The position numbers and the translations under genes were made by a program. A stretch of DNA of 64,000 bases from contig OX044365.1 in NCBI GenBank assembly GCA_943846755.1, forward strand, positions 2,418,001 to 2,482,000. Reading direction: 5' to 3'. Below the pieces are notes generated by a model. The model was not told the DNA's origin. It saw only the letters and a list, made by a program, of their open reading frames with translations, and did not search any database. Positions 48,881-56,578 of the stretch are shown here, in pieces; positions within the stretch are counted from its first letter, which is position 1, and the number at the start of each line of letters is the position of its first letter. This DNA comes from UBA8752 sp002336475 (GTDB lineage: Bacteria > Bacteroidota > Bacteroidia > Flavobacteriales_D > Sanyastnellaceae).

Positions 48881-50152
48881 ATGTTCAAGATGCGGTGTCT
48901 GATCCCTCTGTGGTTAGCGGTTTTTGTTTGTTCTGGGTCATTGCAGGCCAGCAGGTTGTTGATTCCCATGGACGATGGACAGGCGAATCACCTCAAGGCC
49001 TATGGAATGGCCTTTTGGGTGCTCGAACAAGGCCTGGAAGTAGAATGGCTGTTGAACTACCGAGGAGGCAGTTTTCTCATTCCGGCAGCACCCTCAATTT
49101 CTGGAGAATGCACCATTCGGGGGATTGATTTTGAGCCTATGGCAGATGTTCAGGTGCAACGGATGCTGCAGGGGATTGCTGATCCAGAAGTAAACCAGCA
49201 ACGGGTCAAACTTGAAGTGGCACCGCGGGTGGCTGTATACAGTCCCAAAAGCAAGTTGCCCTGGGACGACGCGGTGACACTGGTGCTCACTTATGCGGAG
49301 ATTCCATATGACATCGTGTATGATGCTGAGGTGATGGAAGGGAAGTTGGTAGAGTACGATTGGCTTCACCTTCACCATGAGGATTTTACCGGACAGTACG
49401 GGAAGTTTTACCGTTCATACCGCAATGCAGCATGGTACCAGGAGGAACAGGCTAAGCAAGAGGCCAGCGCTGCTTCCCTTGGTTTTTCTAAGGTCAGTGA
49501 AATGAAAAGGGCGGTGGCTCTGGAGATGCGCAACTTCGTTCTAGGCGGGGGTTTTCTGTTCACCATGTGCTCCGGGACGGACAGTTTTGACATTGCGCTT
49601 TCCGCTCAAGAAACCGACATCTGTGAGCCCATGTTTGACGGAGATGCTTCGGATCCCCTCGCCCAGCAAAAGCTGGACTTTGAGCAGGGATTTGCCTTCT
49701 GGAATTACCGCCTGGTGCGCGACCCCATGGTCTATGAATTCAGTGACATTGACGCGACAGAAGAGCATGGGAAACTGAAGGAGATCAAAGACTTCTTTAC
49801 GCTGTTTGACTTTTCGGCCAAATGGGATGTCATCCCGACCATGTTGACCCAGAGCCACGAACAGGTGATTCATGGTTTTATGGGGCAGACCACAGCATTT
49901 CGGAAAAAGTTCGTCCGGCCGGATGCAACGGTGCTCGGGGAAAGCCGAGGGGTGGGTTCGGTCAAGTACTTGCACGGCACTTTGGGGGAGGGGCAGTGGA
50001 GTTATTACGGAGGCCATGATCCCGAAGACTACCGCCACCTCGTGAATGATCCTCCAACGGATTTGAACTTGCACCCCAATTCACCGGGTTACAGGCTCAT
50101 CCTGAACAACATACTTTTCCCTGCATCGCGGGAGAAGAAAAGAAAGACTTAA
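48881..50152 (+). CDS. Conserved secreted protein of Bacteroidota, function unknown
   Basis: 423 residues with a signal peptide (CLIPLWLAVFVCSGSLQA, then SRLLIPMDD). The segment LIPMDDGQANHLKAYG followed by WLLNYRGGSFL is a conserved block I recall from Bacteroidota proteins often labelled 'asparagine synthetase B'. The sequence has neither the N-terminal Cys glutaminase nor an ATP-pyrophosphatase SGG motif of that enzyme, so the label should not be trusted. GGHDPEDYRH and FLFTMCSGTDSF resemble glutamine amidotransferase-like turns. A TATCTTCG element ends 4 bases before the ATG. Its stop overlaps the convergent gene's stop in TTAA. Confidence 0.8.
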   Translation: MFKMRCLIPLWLAVFVCSGSLQASRLLIPMDDGQANHLKAYGMAFWVLEQGLEVEWLLNYRGGSFLIPAAPSISGECTIRGIDFEPMADVQVQRMLQGIADPEVNQQRVKLEVAPRVAVYSPKSKLPWDDAVTLVLTYAEIPYDIVYDAEVMEGKLVEYDWLHLHHEDFTGQYGKFYRSYRNAAWYQEEQAKQEASAASLGFSKVSEMKRAVALEMRNFVLGGGFLFTMCSGTDSFDIALSAQETDICEPMFDGDASDPLAQQKLDFEQGFAFWNYRLVRDPMVYEFSDIDATEEHGKLKEIKDFFTLFDFSAKWDVIPTMLTQSHEQVIHGFMGQTTAFRKKFVRPDATVLGESRGVGSVKYLHGTLGEGQWSYYGGHDPEDYRHLVNDPPTDLNLHPNSPGYRLILNNILFPASREKKRKT

Positions 50153-50727
50153 GGCTTCTGAATGGTGACGATGAGCGTGAACAATTCACGTTCGTCATCC
50201 TGAGTGTCGAACCGGTATTCGATGGGGCCGTTGGCCTTCTTGGCCAGACTGAGAAGGCCTAGGCCTGCTCCCCCTTTGCTGGACATTTCGCCATTGCACA
50301 GCGTTTCGATGTAGGTCTTCCGGAGAATCTCCTCATCCATCCCATTGATTTCTGAAAGCCTGTCGCTGAGGATAGACCTCATTTCGGTGTCTACCATGTT
50401 ACCGCATTGAACTTGGAAACCAACTGGCGTTGCTTCTAAAGTCAGGTAAAGTTGCGTAAAGCCATTGTCCTCAATCAGGCCGTGGCGCATGACGTTTTGA
50501 AGACATTCGATCAGGACATTGCCTATCCGCTTCATCAGGGTTCGACCACCCGCGGCAGAGGAACTTTTTTCAGCAAGGGCAAGCAACCCCTCCATGCCAG
50601 CTGAGTCCACCGGACCTATGTAAGACAGGAGTGTGCCGTATTGGTCTTCAGCACCGTGGTCTTTTTGTAAGACCATCCGCAACTCTCGCTGCAGGATTCG
50701 GAGATTCTGTGACCCTGTGTTCGACAT
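50149..50727 (-). CDS. SiaB-like (DUF6272) anti-anti-sigma-type protein kinase
   Basis: 192 residues. A GHKL ATPase-type fold: RIGNVLIECLQNVMRHG is the N box (metal/ATP-binding Glu and Asn) and SSKGGAGLGLLSLAKKA the G box. This matches the SiaB family, which phosphorylates SiaC-type partner proteins in other bacteria to control biofilm signalling. No SiaC-like or phosphatase gene is in the neighbourhood, so partner and target are unknown. Convergent with the preceding gene; stop codons share TTAA at 50149-50152. Confidence 0.8.
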   Translation of the reverse strand: MSNTGSQNLRILQRELRMVLQKDHGAEDQYGTLLSYIGPVDSAGMEGLLALAEKSSSAAGGRTLMKRIGNVLIECLQNVMRHGLIEDNGFTQLYLTLEATPVGFQVQCGNMVDTEMRSILSDRLSEINGMDEEILRKTYIETLCNGEMSSKGGAGLGLLSLAKKANGPIEYRFDTQDDERELFTLIVTIQKP

Positions 50728-50876
50728 ACCTTGATTTTGGTTCTACTAATTTACTCAAATTATCGACGTACGCCTAAAAAAGGGGAGTCGAATTTCAATA
50801 AAGCTCGTAAAAGATAGAACGGACAGACTTCGGAGTGAGCGTCCCGTAACCAGAATTTTCCACAAAGCCCCTCGAT

Positions 50877-51149
50877 TCAGGCTGCTTGATACCCTCGGAT
50901 TTGGACAGCGGGTACAATGGGTTTTCCATCGGGTTGGATCAGCATGCTGTAGAATTCAGGACGGCAAAAATGAAGAGACCCCCGGTACATAGCTCCTGTG
51001 AGGTGTGCATGCCAAACTGAGAGTGCGGTCTGTTGAAGCTGGCGCCAAGAGAAAGTGCTAAACCCCGATGGACATGGGAAGGCCTGCACGTAATGACGTG
51101 CTGAGCTTAAATCCTGAATGGTGTGCTGGGTGGGAATGACCGGACTCAT
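50877..51149 (-). CDS. Small protein of unknown function, second gene of orphan operon
   Basis: 90 residues from ATG 51149, whose first bases overlap the upstream stop (ATGA). This tight coupling is the main reason to believe both frames. Sequence includes FSTFSWRQLQQTALSVWHAH and FCRPEFYSMLIQPDGKP; codon use is like neighbouring genes. No signal peptide, membrane segment or known family is recognised. A longer in-frame reading (to 51245) overlaps the upstream gene deeply and is not preferred. Confidence 0.5.
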   Translation of the reverse strand: MSPVIPTQHTIQDLSSARHYVQAFPCPSGFSTFSWRQLQQTALSVWHAHLTGAMYRGSLHFCRPEFYSMLIQPDGKPIVPAVQIRGYQAA

Positions 51150-51616
51150 GCTGCAATGGTTTGGGTGGACTGTGGTTGTGATGAAGGGGCCGCAGACAAT
51201 GCCAAGGATGAACCGATGACCTTGTTGACCTGGACTTGGACCCAATTCCGACAGTTTGAAGCGGCGTCATGAGTGGACCCAGCGCCGAGGGCGTTGAGCA
51301 CTGAAATGGCTCCTAACCGAGGGGCTCTTTCGCGTAAAAGCCGGCTGAAACTGGGGTAGTCGAGGATGAGCAGGCTGCGTTGTGCAGACGGTGATTCCGA
51401 ACCTCCGCGGTTCAAAACAAGGTGCACAGGCATGTCGACGCCAGCGTATGCCACTGATTCGATGGCCATGGATGGGGACTGTGAGTGCGCGAACCTCAGG
51501 GAGGCGAAAGAGTGCGATGCTTTTCGGCGGCGAGAAGAGAAGGGGAGGGCGGCTTGCAGAGGGGACGAAAGCGCAGTGCGGAGGGGGGTGGGGTTGACCA
51601 TGTGGGAAGCGTTCAT
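51146..51616 (-). CDS. Protein of unknown function, first gene of orphan operon
   Basis: 156 residues from ATG 51616; a later ATG gives a start at MAIESVAYAG. The N-terminal ~48 residues are Ser/Arg-rich and may be disordered. The remainder has a folded look: AYAGVDMPVHLVLNRGG, SLLILDYPSFSRLLRERAP, then a polar Ser-rich tail. No family is recognised. It begins 20 bases after the TTACGG palindromes and is coupled by ATGA to the next small gene. The antisense frame at 51366-51644 is less protein-like. Moderate confidence that this is expressed. Confidence 0.5.
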   Translation of the reverse strand: MNASHMVNPTPLRTALSSPLQAALPFSSRRRKASHSFASLRFAHSQSPSMAIESVAYAGVDMPVHLVLNRGGSESPSAQRSLLILDYPSFSRLLRERAPRLGAISVLNALGAGSTHDAASNCRNWVQVQVNKVIGSSLALSAAPSSQPQSTQTIAA

Positions 51617-51635
51617 GATGCAACGTTCCCAATGG

Positions 51636-51662
51636 GGTCCGTAAAGGAATTACGGACCGTAA
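51636..51662. promoter_or_regulatory. TTACGG palindromes, operator candidate
   Basis: GGTCCGTAA (51636-51644) and TTACGGACC (51650-51658) form a perfect 9-bp inverted repeat with a 5-base spacer. A third half-site makes TTACGGACCGTAA (51650-51662), itself a palindrome. T and A runs are on the wrong side for a terminator of either neighbour. It lies 20 bases upstream of the 51616 start. Confidence 0.6.
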
Positions 51663-51698
51663 AAAAAGAAGACTTTTAAGTCAAAAAGCTGAGCCCTT

Positions 51699-52739
51699 TT
51701 AGTCTTGGTGGCCCAACCGTTCTTTGGCTGTTTGGTGGACTTCCTCCATTTCTCTTACCCAAGATTGAGGTGCTTGAGGGAGCACCTCAGCACCGTAACC
51801 CAGCATCAACTGGTTCAACTCATACGTGGGGTAGACGTCCATTGCGAAGCAGCGCCAGCCTTCAAAAGGTCCTTCTGTATCTAAGATGCGTTGAGAAGCA
51901 TGGAGGGGCTGGCTTTCCAAGTAGTGAGAAAGAACCGGGGCTGCTGCCCACTGGAAGGTGGTCACATTGCCGTCTGTTCCTGAAGTGATTCCAAGACTGT
52001 GTTTGAAATACCGGTCAGCATCGAACCCCTTGTCTCTGACAAAACGCGCGTCATCCATGGTTACATCGAACATGCGATCGAGAGCAAAAGTGCGCACAGC
52101 GGCTGCGCCTTCGGGCTTGCCGATCAGGTACCAGCGGTTTCGGTATTCTTTCAGGAGATAAGGCTCCAAAGCACGTTCGCTTTGGTCTGAGCTGTCGGCG
52201 TTGAACTTGCGATAGGTGAACCGGATTACCCGTTGCTCTGCAATGCCAGACATCAGGGTAGATATGTGTTCTGTGCCCAGGGTACGTGGCGCTTGTTCGA
52301 ACTGGATGAACTGTTCTGCCTTTTGTCCCGGAGCTGTTGCGTGGATGCGGTCAAAAATGCGTCCGATGGCGGCGTGGTATTGCTCAAATACGGGCATGTC
52401 CCGGAACTGCAACAGCGTGAGGGTAGCAAAGCGCAGGGCCTGTAGGTCTTGGTCTTGTAAGTTGAGTCCACTGATGCTGTACTCAGGATCCTCGTAGTGA
52501 TAGCCCCTGTGTTCTGCGTTGTATGCGATGGGCGCGTGATATCCCAGTTCGCCTTCGTTGCGCATGGACCAGAGGTCCTTCTCGATGGTCGAAATGCTGA
52601 TGCGTTCTCCAGCGCTCCCGTAAAGGGCTTCTTCGCAGGCCTTGCGCAGTTCTTCCTTGGTCGGATATGTCCGCATCGAATTGGTCAAGCAACGGTCGAT
52701 GATCCGATAGCGCAAAAGGGCGTATTTGTTGGCAGGCAT
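51699..52739 (-). CDS. WYL-domain transcriptional regulator
   Basis: 346 residues. An N-terminal winged helix (YRIIDRCL, then ISISTIEKDLWSMRNEGELG) is followed by a WYL domain whose core reads RFTYRKFNADSS...LEPYLLKEYRNRWYLIGK, with the RWYLIG ligand-binding strand, and a WCX-like C-terminus. WYL regulators bind nucleic acid or nucleotide ligands and often control DNA-damage or defence genes; here the target is unknown. It lies 4 bases after DUF554, so the two are probably cotranscribed. The palindromes downstream at 51636 are a possible target (speculative). Confidence 0.87.
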   Translation of the reverse strand: MPANKYALLRYRIIDRCLTNSMRTYPTKEELRKACEEALYGSAGERISISTIEKDLWSMRNEGELGYHAPIAYNAEHRGYHYEDPEYSISGLNLQDQDLQALRFATLTLLQFRDMPVFEQYHAAIGRIFDRIHATAPGQKAEQFIQFEQAPRTLGTEHISTLMSGIAEQRVIRFTYRKFNADSSDQSERALEPYLLKEYRNRWYLIGKPEGAAAVRTFALDRMFDVTMDDARFVRDKGFDADRYFKHSLGITSGTDGNVTTFQWAAAPVLSHYLESQPLHASQRILDTEGPFEGWRCFAMDVYPTYELNQLMLGYGAEVLPQAPQSWVREMEEVHQTAKERLGHQD

Positions 52740-52742
52740 GGC

Positions 52743-53414
52743 TCAGAAATTGGAGCTGATTTCAACGAGCCAAAGCACGAACGGCAGCACAGGCAATGCA
52801 CATGACAGATCCAGCAGGGGAAAGCTGCGCACGCCCAGGAGGTCCAGTCCAAGTCCAAACAGTAAAATGCCGCCCAAGCCAGAAAGTTCCGTGACCATTG
52901 ATTCAGGGATTCCAGTGCCCAAGGTTCCAAAAGCCAATGTGAGGGTTCCTTGCAAGAGCAAAACAGCTCCGGCTGAATACAAAACTCCGCGCCCAAGGGC
53001 AGCCGCCAGAAAGACGGAGCTGATGAGGTCCATGGTGCCCTTGGCATAGAGAATGGTAGGGTCGTTTTCTAAGCCATCACGCATGCAGCCTACCAGTGTC
53101 ATGGCGCCAACACAGAAGAGGAGGGTGGATTGGACCAATGCCGACCCTGTTCCGTTTCCGAGTTTGTCAGCAGCGGCGCGCACGCGGCGGTCAACGCCCA
53201 TGGCATGACCTAAGGCAGCACCGATGACAAGGGCCACAAAAACAGCCACGGGTGTGTTGATGCCGCTCATGAGATCGACACCGATGTAGAGGGTAAACAA
53301 TCCGATGGCCGAAAAGACCACGGAACGCAGGTTTTCTGGTACGCGCTGTCTCAATGCCAGGCCTAATCCAGCTCCTATTGCGACGGTGACGGTATTGAAC
53401 AGCGTTCCCAACAT
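52743..53414 (-). CDS. DUF554 family membrane protein
   Basis: 223 residues with about seven hydrophobic segments. MLGTLFNTVTVAIGAGLGLAL is the usual DUF554 opening; LFCVGAMTLVG and LSGLGGILLFGLGLDLLG are conserved loops and helices. An inner-membrane protein of unknown function, sometimes called YdfK-like. It is followed 4 bases later by the WYL regulator gene and is divergent from tgt. Confidence 0.88.
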   Translation of the reverse strand: MLGTLFNTVTVAIGAGLGLALRQRVPENLRSVVFSAIGLFTLYIGVDLMSGINTPVAVFVALVIGAALGHAMGVDRRVRAAADKLGNGTGSALVQSTLLFCVGAMTLVGCMRDGLENDPTILYAKGTMDLISSVFLAAALGRGVLYSAGAVLLLQGTLTLAFGTLGTGIPESMVTELSGLGGILLFGLGLDLLGVRSFPLLDLSCALPVLPFVLWLVEISSNF

Positions 53415-53424
53415 GTGACGAAGT

Positions 53425-53432
53425 TACTTTTG
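53425..53432 (+). promoter_or_regulatory. tgt promoter -7 element
   Basis: TACTTTTG, exact to TAnnTTTG, 42 bases before the tgt ATG in the divergent gap. No exact TTG box; a GTTC lies at 53404-53407. Confidence 0.45.
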
Positions 53433-53473
53433 ATGCACGCTATGGCGTCTACATTCATTACCTCTCGTTGCCC

Positions 53474-54604
53474 ATGTCCTTTAACATAGCCGCTACAGAC
53501 CCGCATTCCAATGCCCGGACGGGCACGTTGCAGACAGGTCATGGAACTGTGAGGACCCCCATTTTCATGCCGGTGGGTACACAGGGTTCGGTGAAAACTG
53601 TTCCGCAAGATGTGCTCGCGAATGTGGTGGACCCGGACATCATTCTGGGCAATACGTATCACCTCTATTTGCGGCCTGGTCTTGAGGTGTTGTCCCAGGC
53701 AGGAGGGTTGCACGGTTTCATGGGTTGGGACCGCCCCATCCTGACGGACTCAGGGGGATACCAGGTGTACAGCTTGGCGGAAAACCGCAAAATCAAGGAA
53801 GAGGGGGTCACCTTTCGCTCGCACATTGATGGGAGTGCACACTTGTTTACCCCTGAGCGCGCCGTTGACATCCAGCGGGTCATTGGTGCCGACATCATCA
53901 TGGCATTTGACGAATGCCCCCCATATCCGTGCGAATACAAGTATGCCCGTGAATCCATGGAGATGACCCACCGGTGGTTGGACCGTTGCATGGCCAGGAT
54001 GTCGGAGACGGAACCGCGTTATGGCCATGAGCAGATGCTGTTTCCCATAGTGCAGGGGTCCACATTCCCCGATTTGCGAAAGGCCTCTGCCCATGCCATT
54101 GCAGAGAGGGGAGCGGCCGGAAATGCCATAGGAGGGCTTTCCGTTGGCGAACCGCATGAAGAGATGTACGCCAGTGTGGCGATGTGCACTGAGATTTTAC
54201 CCCAAGACAAGCCGCGCTATTTAATGGGGGTAGGAACACCTGCCAATCTCCTAGAAAACATTGCCTTGGGGGTAGATATGTTCGATTGTGTCATGCCCAC
54301 TCGGAATGCCCGCAATGGCATGTTGTTTACCCGACAGGGCACGGTCAACATGAGAAATAAAAAGTGGGAGTTTGACTTTTCGCCCCTCGATCCTGATGGC
54401 TCGGCAGATGTGGACCAGCGGTACAGTCGGGCTTATGTACGTCACCTCTTTCGTTCAGGCGAGCTGCTGGCCTTGCACATCGCTTCCGTGCACAATCTTG
54501 TGTTTTACTTGGACCTGATGCGCGAGGCCCGTGAGCGGATCGTGGATGGCACCTTTACGGCTTGGAAAAACAGCATTATTCCAGTTTTAGAACAGCGATG
54601 CTGA
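53474..54604 (+). CDS. tgt: tRNA-guanine transglycosylase (Tgt), zinc cysteines absent
   Basis: 376 residues from ATG 53474. Exchanges guanine 34 for the queuine precursor preQ1 in GUN-anticodon tRNAs. Catalytic and substrate residues are present: LTDSGGYQVYSLAE (Asp nucleophile region), FDECPPYP, GGLSVGEP, FDCVMPTRNARNG. The C-terminal zinc site that normally reads CxCxxC is replaced by PDGSADVDQRYSRAY, so the three cysteine ligands are missing although IASVHNLVFY keeps the His region. I recall the same loss in other Bacteroidota Tgt proteins. Nine bases before lptG. Confidence 0.95.
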   Translation: MSFNIAATDPHSNARTGTLQTGHGTVRTPIFMPVGTQGSVKTVPQDVLANVVDPDIILGNTYHLYLRPGLEVLSQAGGLHGFMGWDRPILTDSGGYQVYSLAENRKIKEEGVTFRSHIDGSAHLFTPERAVDIQRVIGADIIMAFDECPPYPCEYKYARESMEMTHRWLDRCMARMSETEPRYGHEQMLFPIVQGSTFPDLRKASAHAIAERGAAGNAIGGLSVGEPHEEMYASVAMCTEILPQDKPRYLMGVGTPANLLENIALGVDMFDCVMPTRNARNGMLFTRQGTVNMRNKKWEFDFSPLDPDGSADVDQRYSRAYVRHLFRSGELLALHIASVHNLVFYLDLMREARERIVDGTFTAWKNSIIPVLEQRC

Positions 54605-54613
54605 ACAAAGAAC

Positions 54614-55693
54614 ATGCGCATTCTTGACCGCTATATCATCCGAAACTTTCTCGGCACCTTCTTTTTGATGGTGGCGTTGTTCTGTGTGGTGGCGGTGGTT
54701 TTCGACATCGCCGAAAACCTGGAGCGGCTGATCGAGAATGGTGCTCCTTGGTCAGAGGTTTTTGGTTCCTATTACGTGAGCTTCTGTTTGGCTTTGGGCA
54801 ACATGCTCAGTGCCTTCATTGTCTTTCTGACCATTCTGTTGTTTACCAGTCGGCTGGCCCAACGCAGTGAGATCATTGCGGTATTGGCAGGGGGAATCTC
54901 GTTTCAAAGGCTCATGCGGCCCTACTTCATGGCTTCCACTTTCTTGGTGGCAGGCAGTTTGTTGCTGGCCCATGTTGTTTTGCCGTTTTCCAATGAGCGG
55001 AAATTGGACTTTGAGGTAGAATACGTGCACAAGGAATTTCACATTGCGGAGCAACACCTATACCGGGAGATTCAGCCGGGGACCATTGTTTATTTCCGAT
55101 CGGTGAATGCTGGGCGCGCAGTGGGCTATCGTTTTGTGCTGGAGCAATGGCAAGGGGAAGTTTTGTCTGAGAAGTGGACGGCGAGCAAGGCGAAGTGGCT
55201 CCCAGAACAAGAAACGTGGCGCATTTCCAACTTGCGAAGACGGACTTGGAATGCACAAGGGGAGGAGGAATTCGAGATCAAGGCGGTACTAGATACAGCA
55301 CTCAATATGTCAATTGATGATTTTGGACAGCGTTCTCAGGCGATGTCTACGTTGGGTTGGGACGACCTTCGGGAAGCCATAGACCGAGAAAAGGCTAAAG
55401 GTTCGGGTGGGGAGCGTTTGTTGCAATTGGAATCCCACACCCGGACTTCGAATGCTTTTGCCATTTACGTGATGGCCTTGATTGGGGTCAGTGTGGCGAG
55501 CCGTCGGCAACGCGGTGGGACGGGCATCCACCTTTTAATAGGTGTGGTGGTTGGCTTCGTCTACGTGTTCAGTGCCAAGCTGATGTCCGTTTCCGCGACA
55601 CATGCTGGAATCCCGCCTGTGGTGGCTGCTTGGACTCCCAATGTATTGTTCGGTGTTTTGGGATTGATTCTGTACCGCCGCGCTCCCAAGTAA
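54614..55693 (+). CDS. lptG: LptF/LptG family permease of LPS export
   Basis: 359 residues. MRILDRYIIRNFLGTFFLMVA is the typical opening of YjgP/YjgQ proteins; about six transmembrane helices (three before, three after) flank a periplasmic beta-jellyroll region (about 125-270). With LptB it moves lipopolysaccharide from the inner membrane to the Lpt bridge. LptF and LptG are hard to tell apart in Bacteroidota; LptG is my best guess. It directly follows tgt, so the two form an operon. Convergent with ispE, 6 bases away. Confidence 0.9.
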   Translation: MRILDRYIIRNFLGTFFLMVALFCVVAVVFDIAENLERLIENGAPWSEVFGSYYVSFCLALGNMLSAFIVFLTILLFTSRLAQRSEIIAVLAGGISFQRLMRPYFMASTFLVAGSLLLAHVVLPFSNERKLDFEVEYVHKEFHIAEQHLYREIQPGTIVYFRSVNAGRAVGYRFVLEQWQGEVLSEKWTASKAKWLPEQETWRISNLRRRTWNAQGEEEFEIKAVLDTALNMSIDDFGQRSQAMSTLGWDDLREAIDREKAKGSGGERLLQLESHTRTSNAFAIYVMALIGVSVASRRQRGGTGIHLLIGVVVGFVYVFSAKLMSVSATHAGIPPVVAAWTPNVLFGVLGLILYRRAPK

Positions 55694-55699
55694 AGCGCT

Positions 55700-56578
55700 T
55701 TAGGGTTTGGCCATGGGGCCGATCCAGCCCGACCACCCTGGAGGAAGCGTTCGCACACACTCCGAGTCTGGCTCATGTGGAAAGCAGCCGAATACAGCTG
55801 AACCACTGCCGCTCATGTCCGTGAATTTTGCACCGTACGAGCGCAGCATGGTCAATGCCTTTTCTACCTCTGGAACCCGTTGTGATACTGGCCCTGTGAA
55901 GTCGTTTGTCAGTTCCCCTGTCCAGTCGCTCGGGTCACTGTTCTCCCAATGGGACAGGCTGGGCCTTTGGTCATCTGGATTGACCCATCCAAATGCTTGT
56001 GGGGTTGAGATGTGAATGCCAGGATGCAGCACCATCATCCACCAGCCCTCAAGCCTCAGTTGAAGGGGTTTTAAATGCTCGCCACGACCTGTGACAAGTG
56101 AAGGTGTGTTGCGAATGAAAAAAGGGCAGTCTGACCCCAACTGCGCAGCCAAGGACTCTAAACGGTCGGCCGTTAGGCCCAAATTAAAATGTTGATTTAA
56201 CATGTTAATGGCAAAAGCCCCGTCAGAACTTCCGCCGCCCAACCCGGCTCCCATGGGTATGGCTTTGATCAGGTGAAAACGCACGGGTGGCATATTTCGC
56301 TCTTGGCACAGTAGAGCGTGTGCCTTGAGGATGAGGTTGTTTGCAGCAGGACCAGGAATGGCCAATCCATGCATATGAAGCGCACTGTGTTCTCCTTTAG
56401 GCAGTACCTCTAACTCTAAGGTGTCCGTCCAATCGATGGGCACGAACAGGCTCTCTATATCGTGATACCCATCTTTTCTCCGCTTTCGGACTTGTAAGCC
56501 AAGGTTGACCTTGGCGTTGGGAAAGGCAATGCGCGTCCGGCGATTTGCAACTGCTGAATCAGCCATTGAAGTAGCCAT
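55700..56578 (-). CDS. ispE: 4-diphosphocytidyl-2-C-methyl-D-erythritol kinase
   Basis: 292 residues, GHMP kinase family. Phosphorylates CDP-ME in the non-mevalonate isoprenoid pathway. Motifs: FPNAKVNLGLQVRKRRKDGYHDI (catalytic Lys/His region), IPMGAGLGGGSSDGA (ATP loop) and MSGSGSAVFGCF (third motif). The start at 56578 overlaps era by 20 bases; an ATG four codons in (56566) overlaps by 8. Coupled to era either way. Confidence 0.95.
   Translation of the reverse strand: MATSMADSAVANRRTRIAFPNAKVNLGLQVRKRRKDGYHDIESLFVPIDWTDTLELEVLPKGEHSALHMHGLAIPGPAANNLILKAHALLCQERNMPPVRFHLIKAIPMGAGLGGGSSDGAFAINMLNQHFNLGLTADRLESLAAQLGSDCPFFIRNTPSLVTGRGEHLKPLQLRLEGWWMMVLHPGIHISTPQAFGWVNPDDQRPSLSHWENSDPSDWTGELTNDFTGPVSQRVPEVEKALTMLRSYGAKFTDMSGSGSAVFGCFPHEPDSECVRTLPPGWSGWIGPMAKP

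Noticed and set aside
51636..51662. Reading the TTACGG inverted repeat as a transcription terminator
   Set aside because: On the minus strand the T run precedes the stem, and on the plus strand an A run follows, so it does not fit an intrinsic terminator for either direction.
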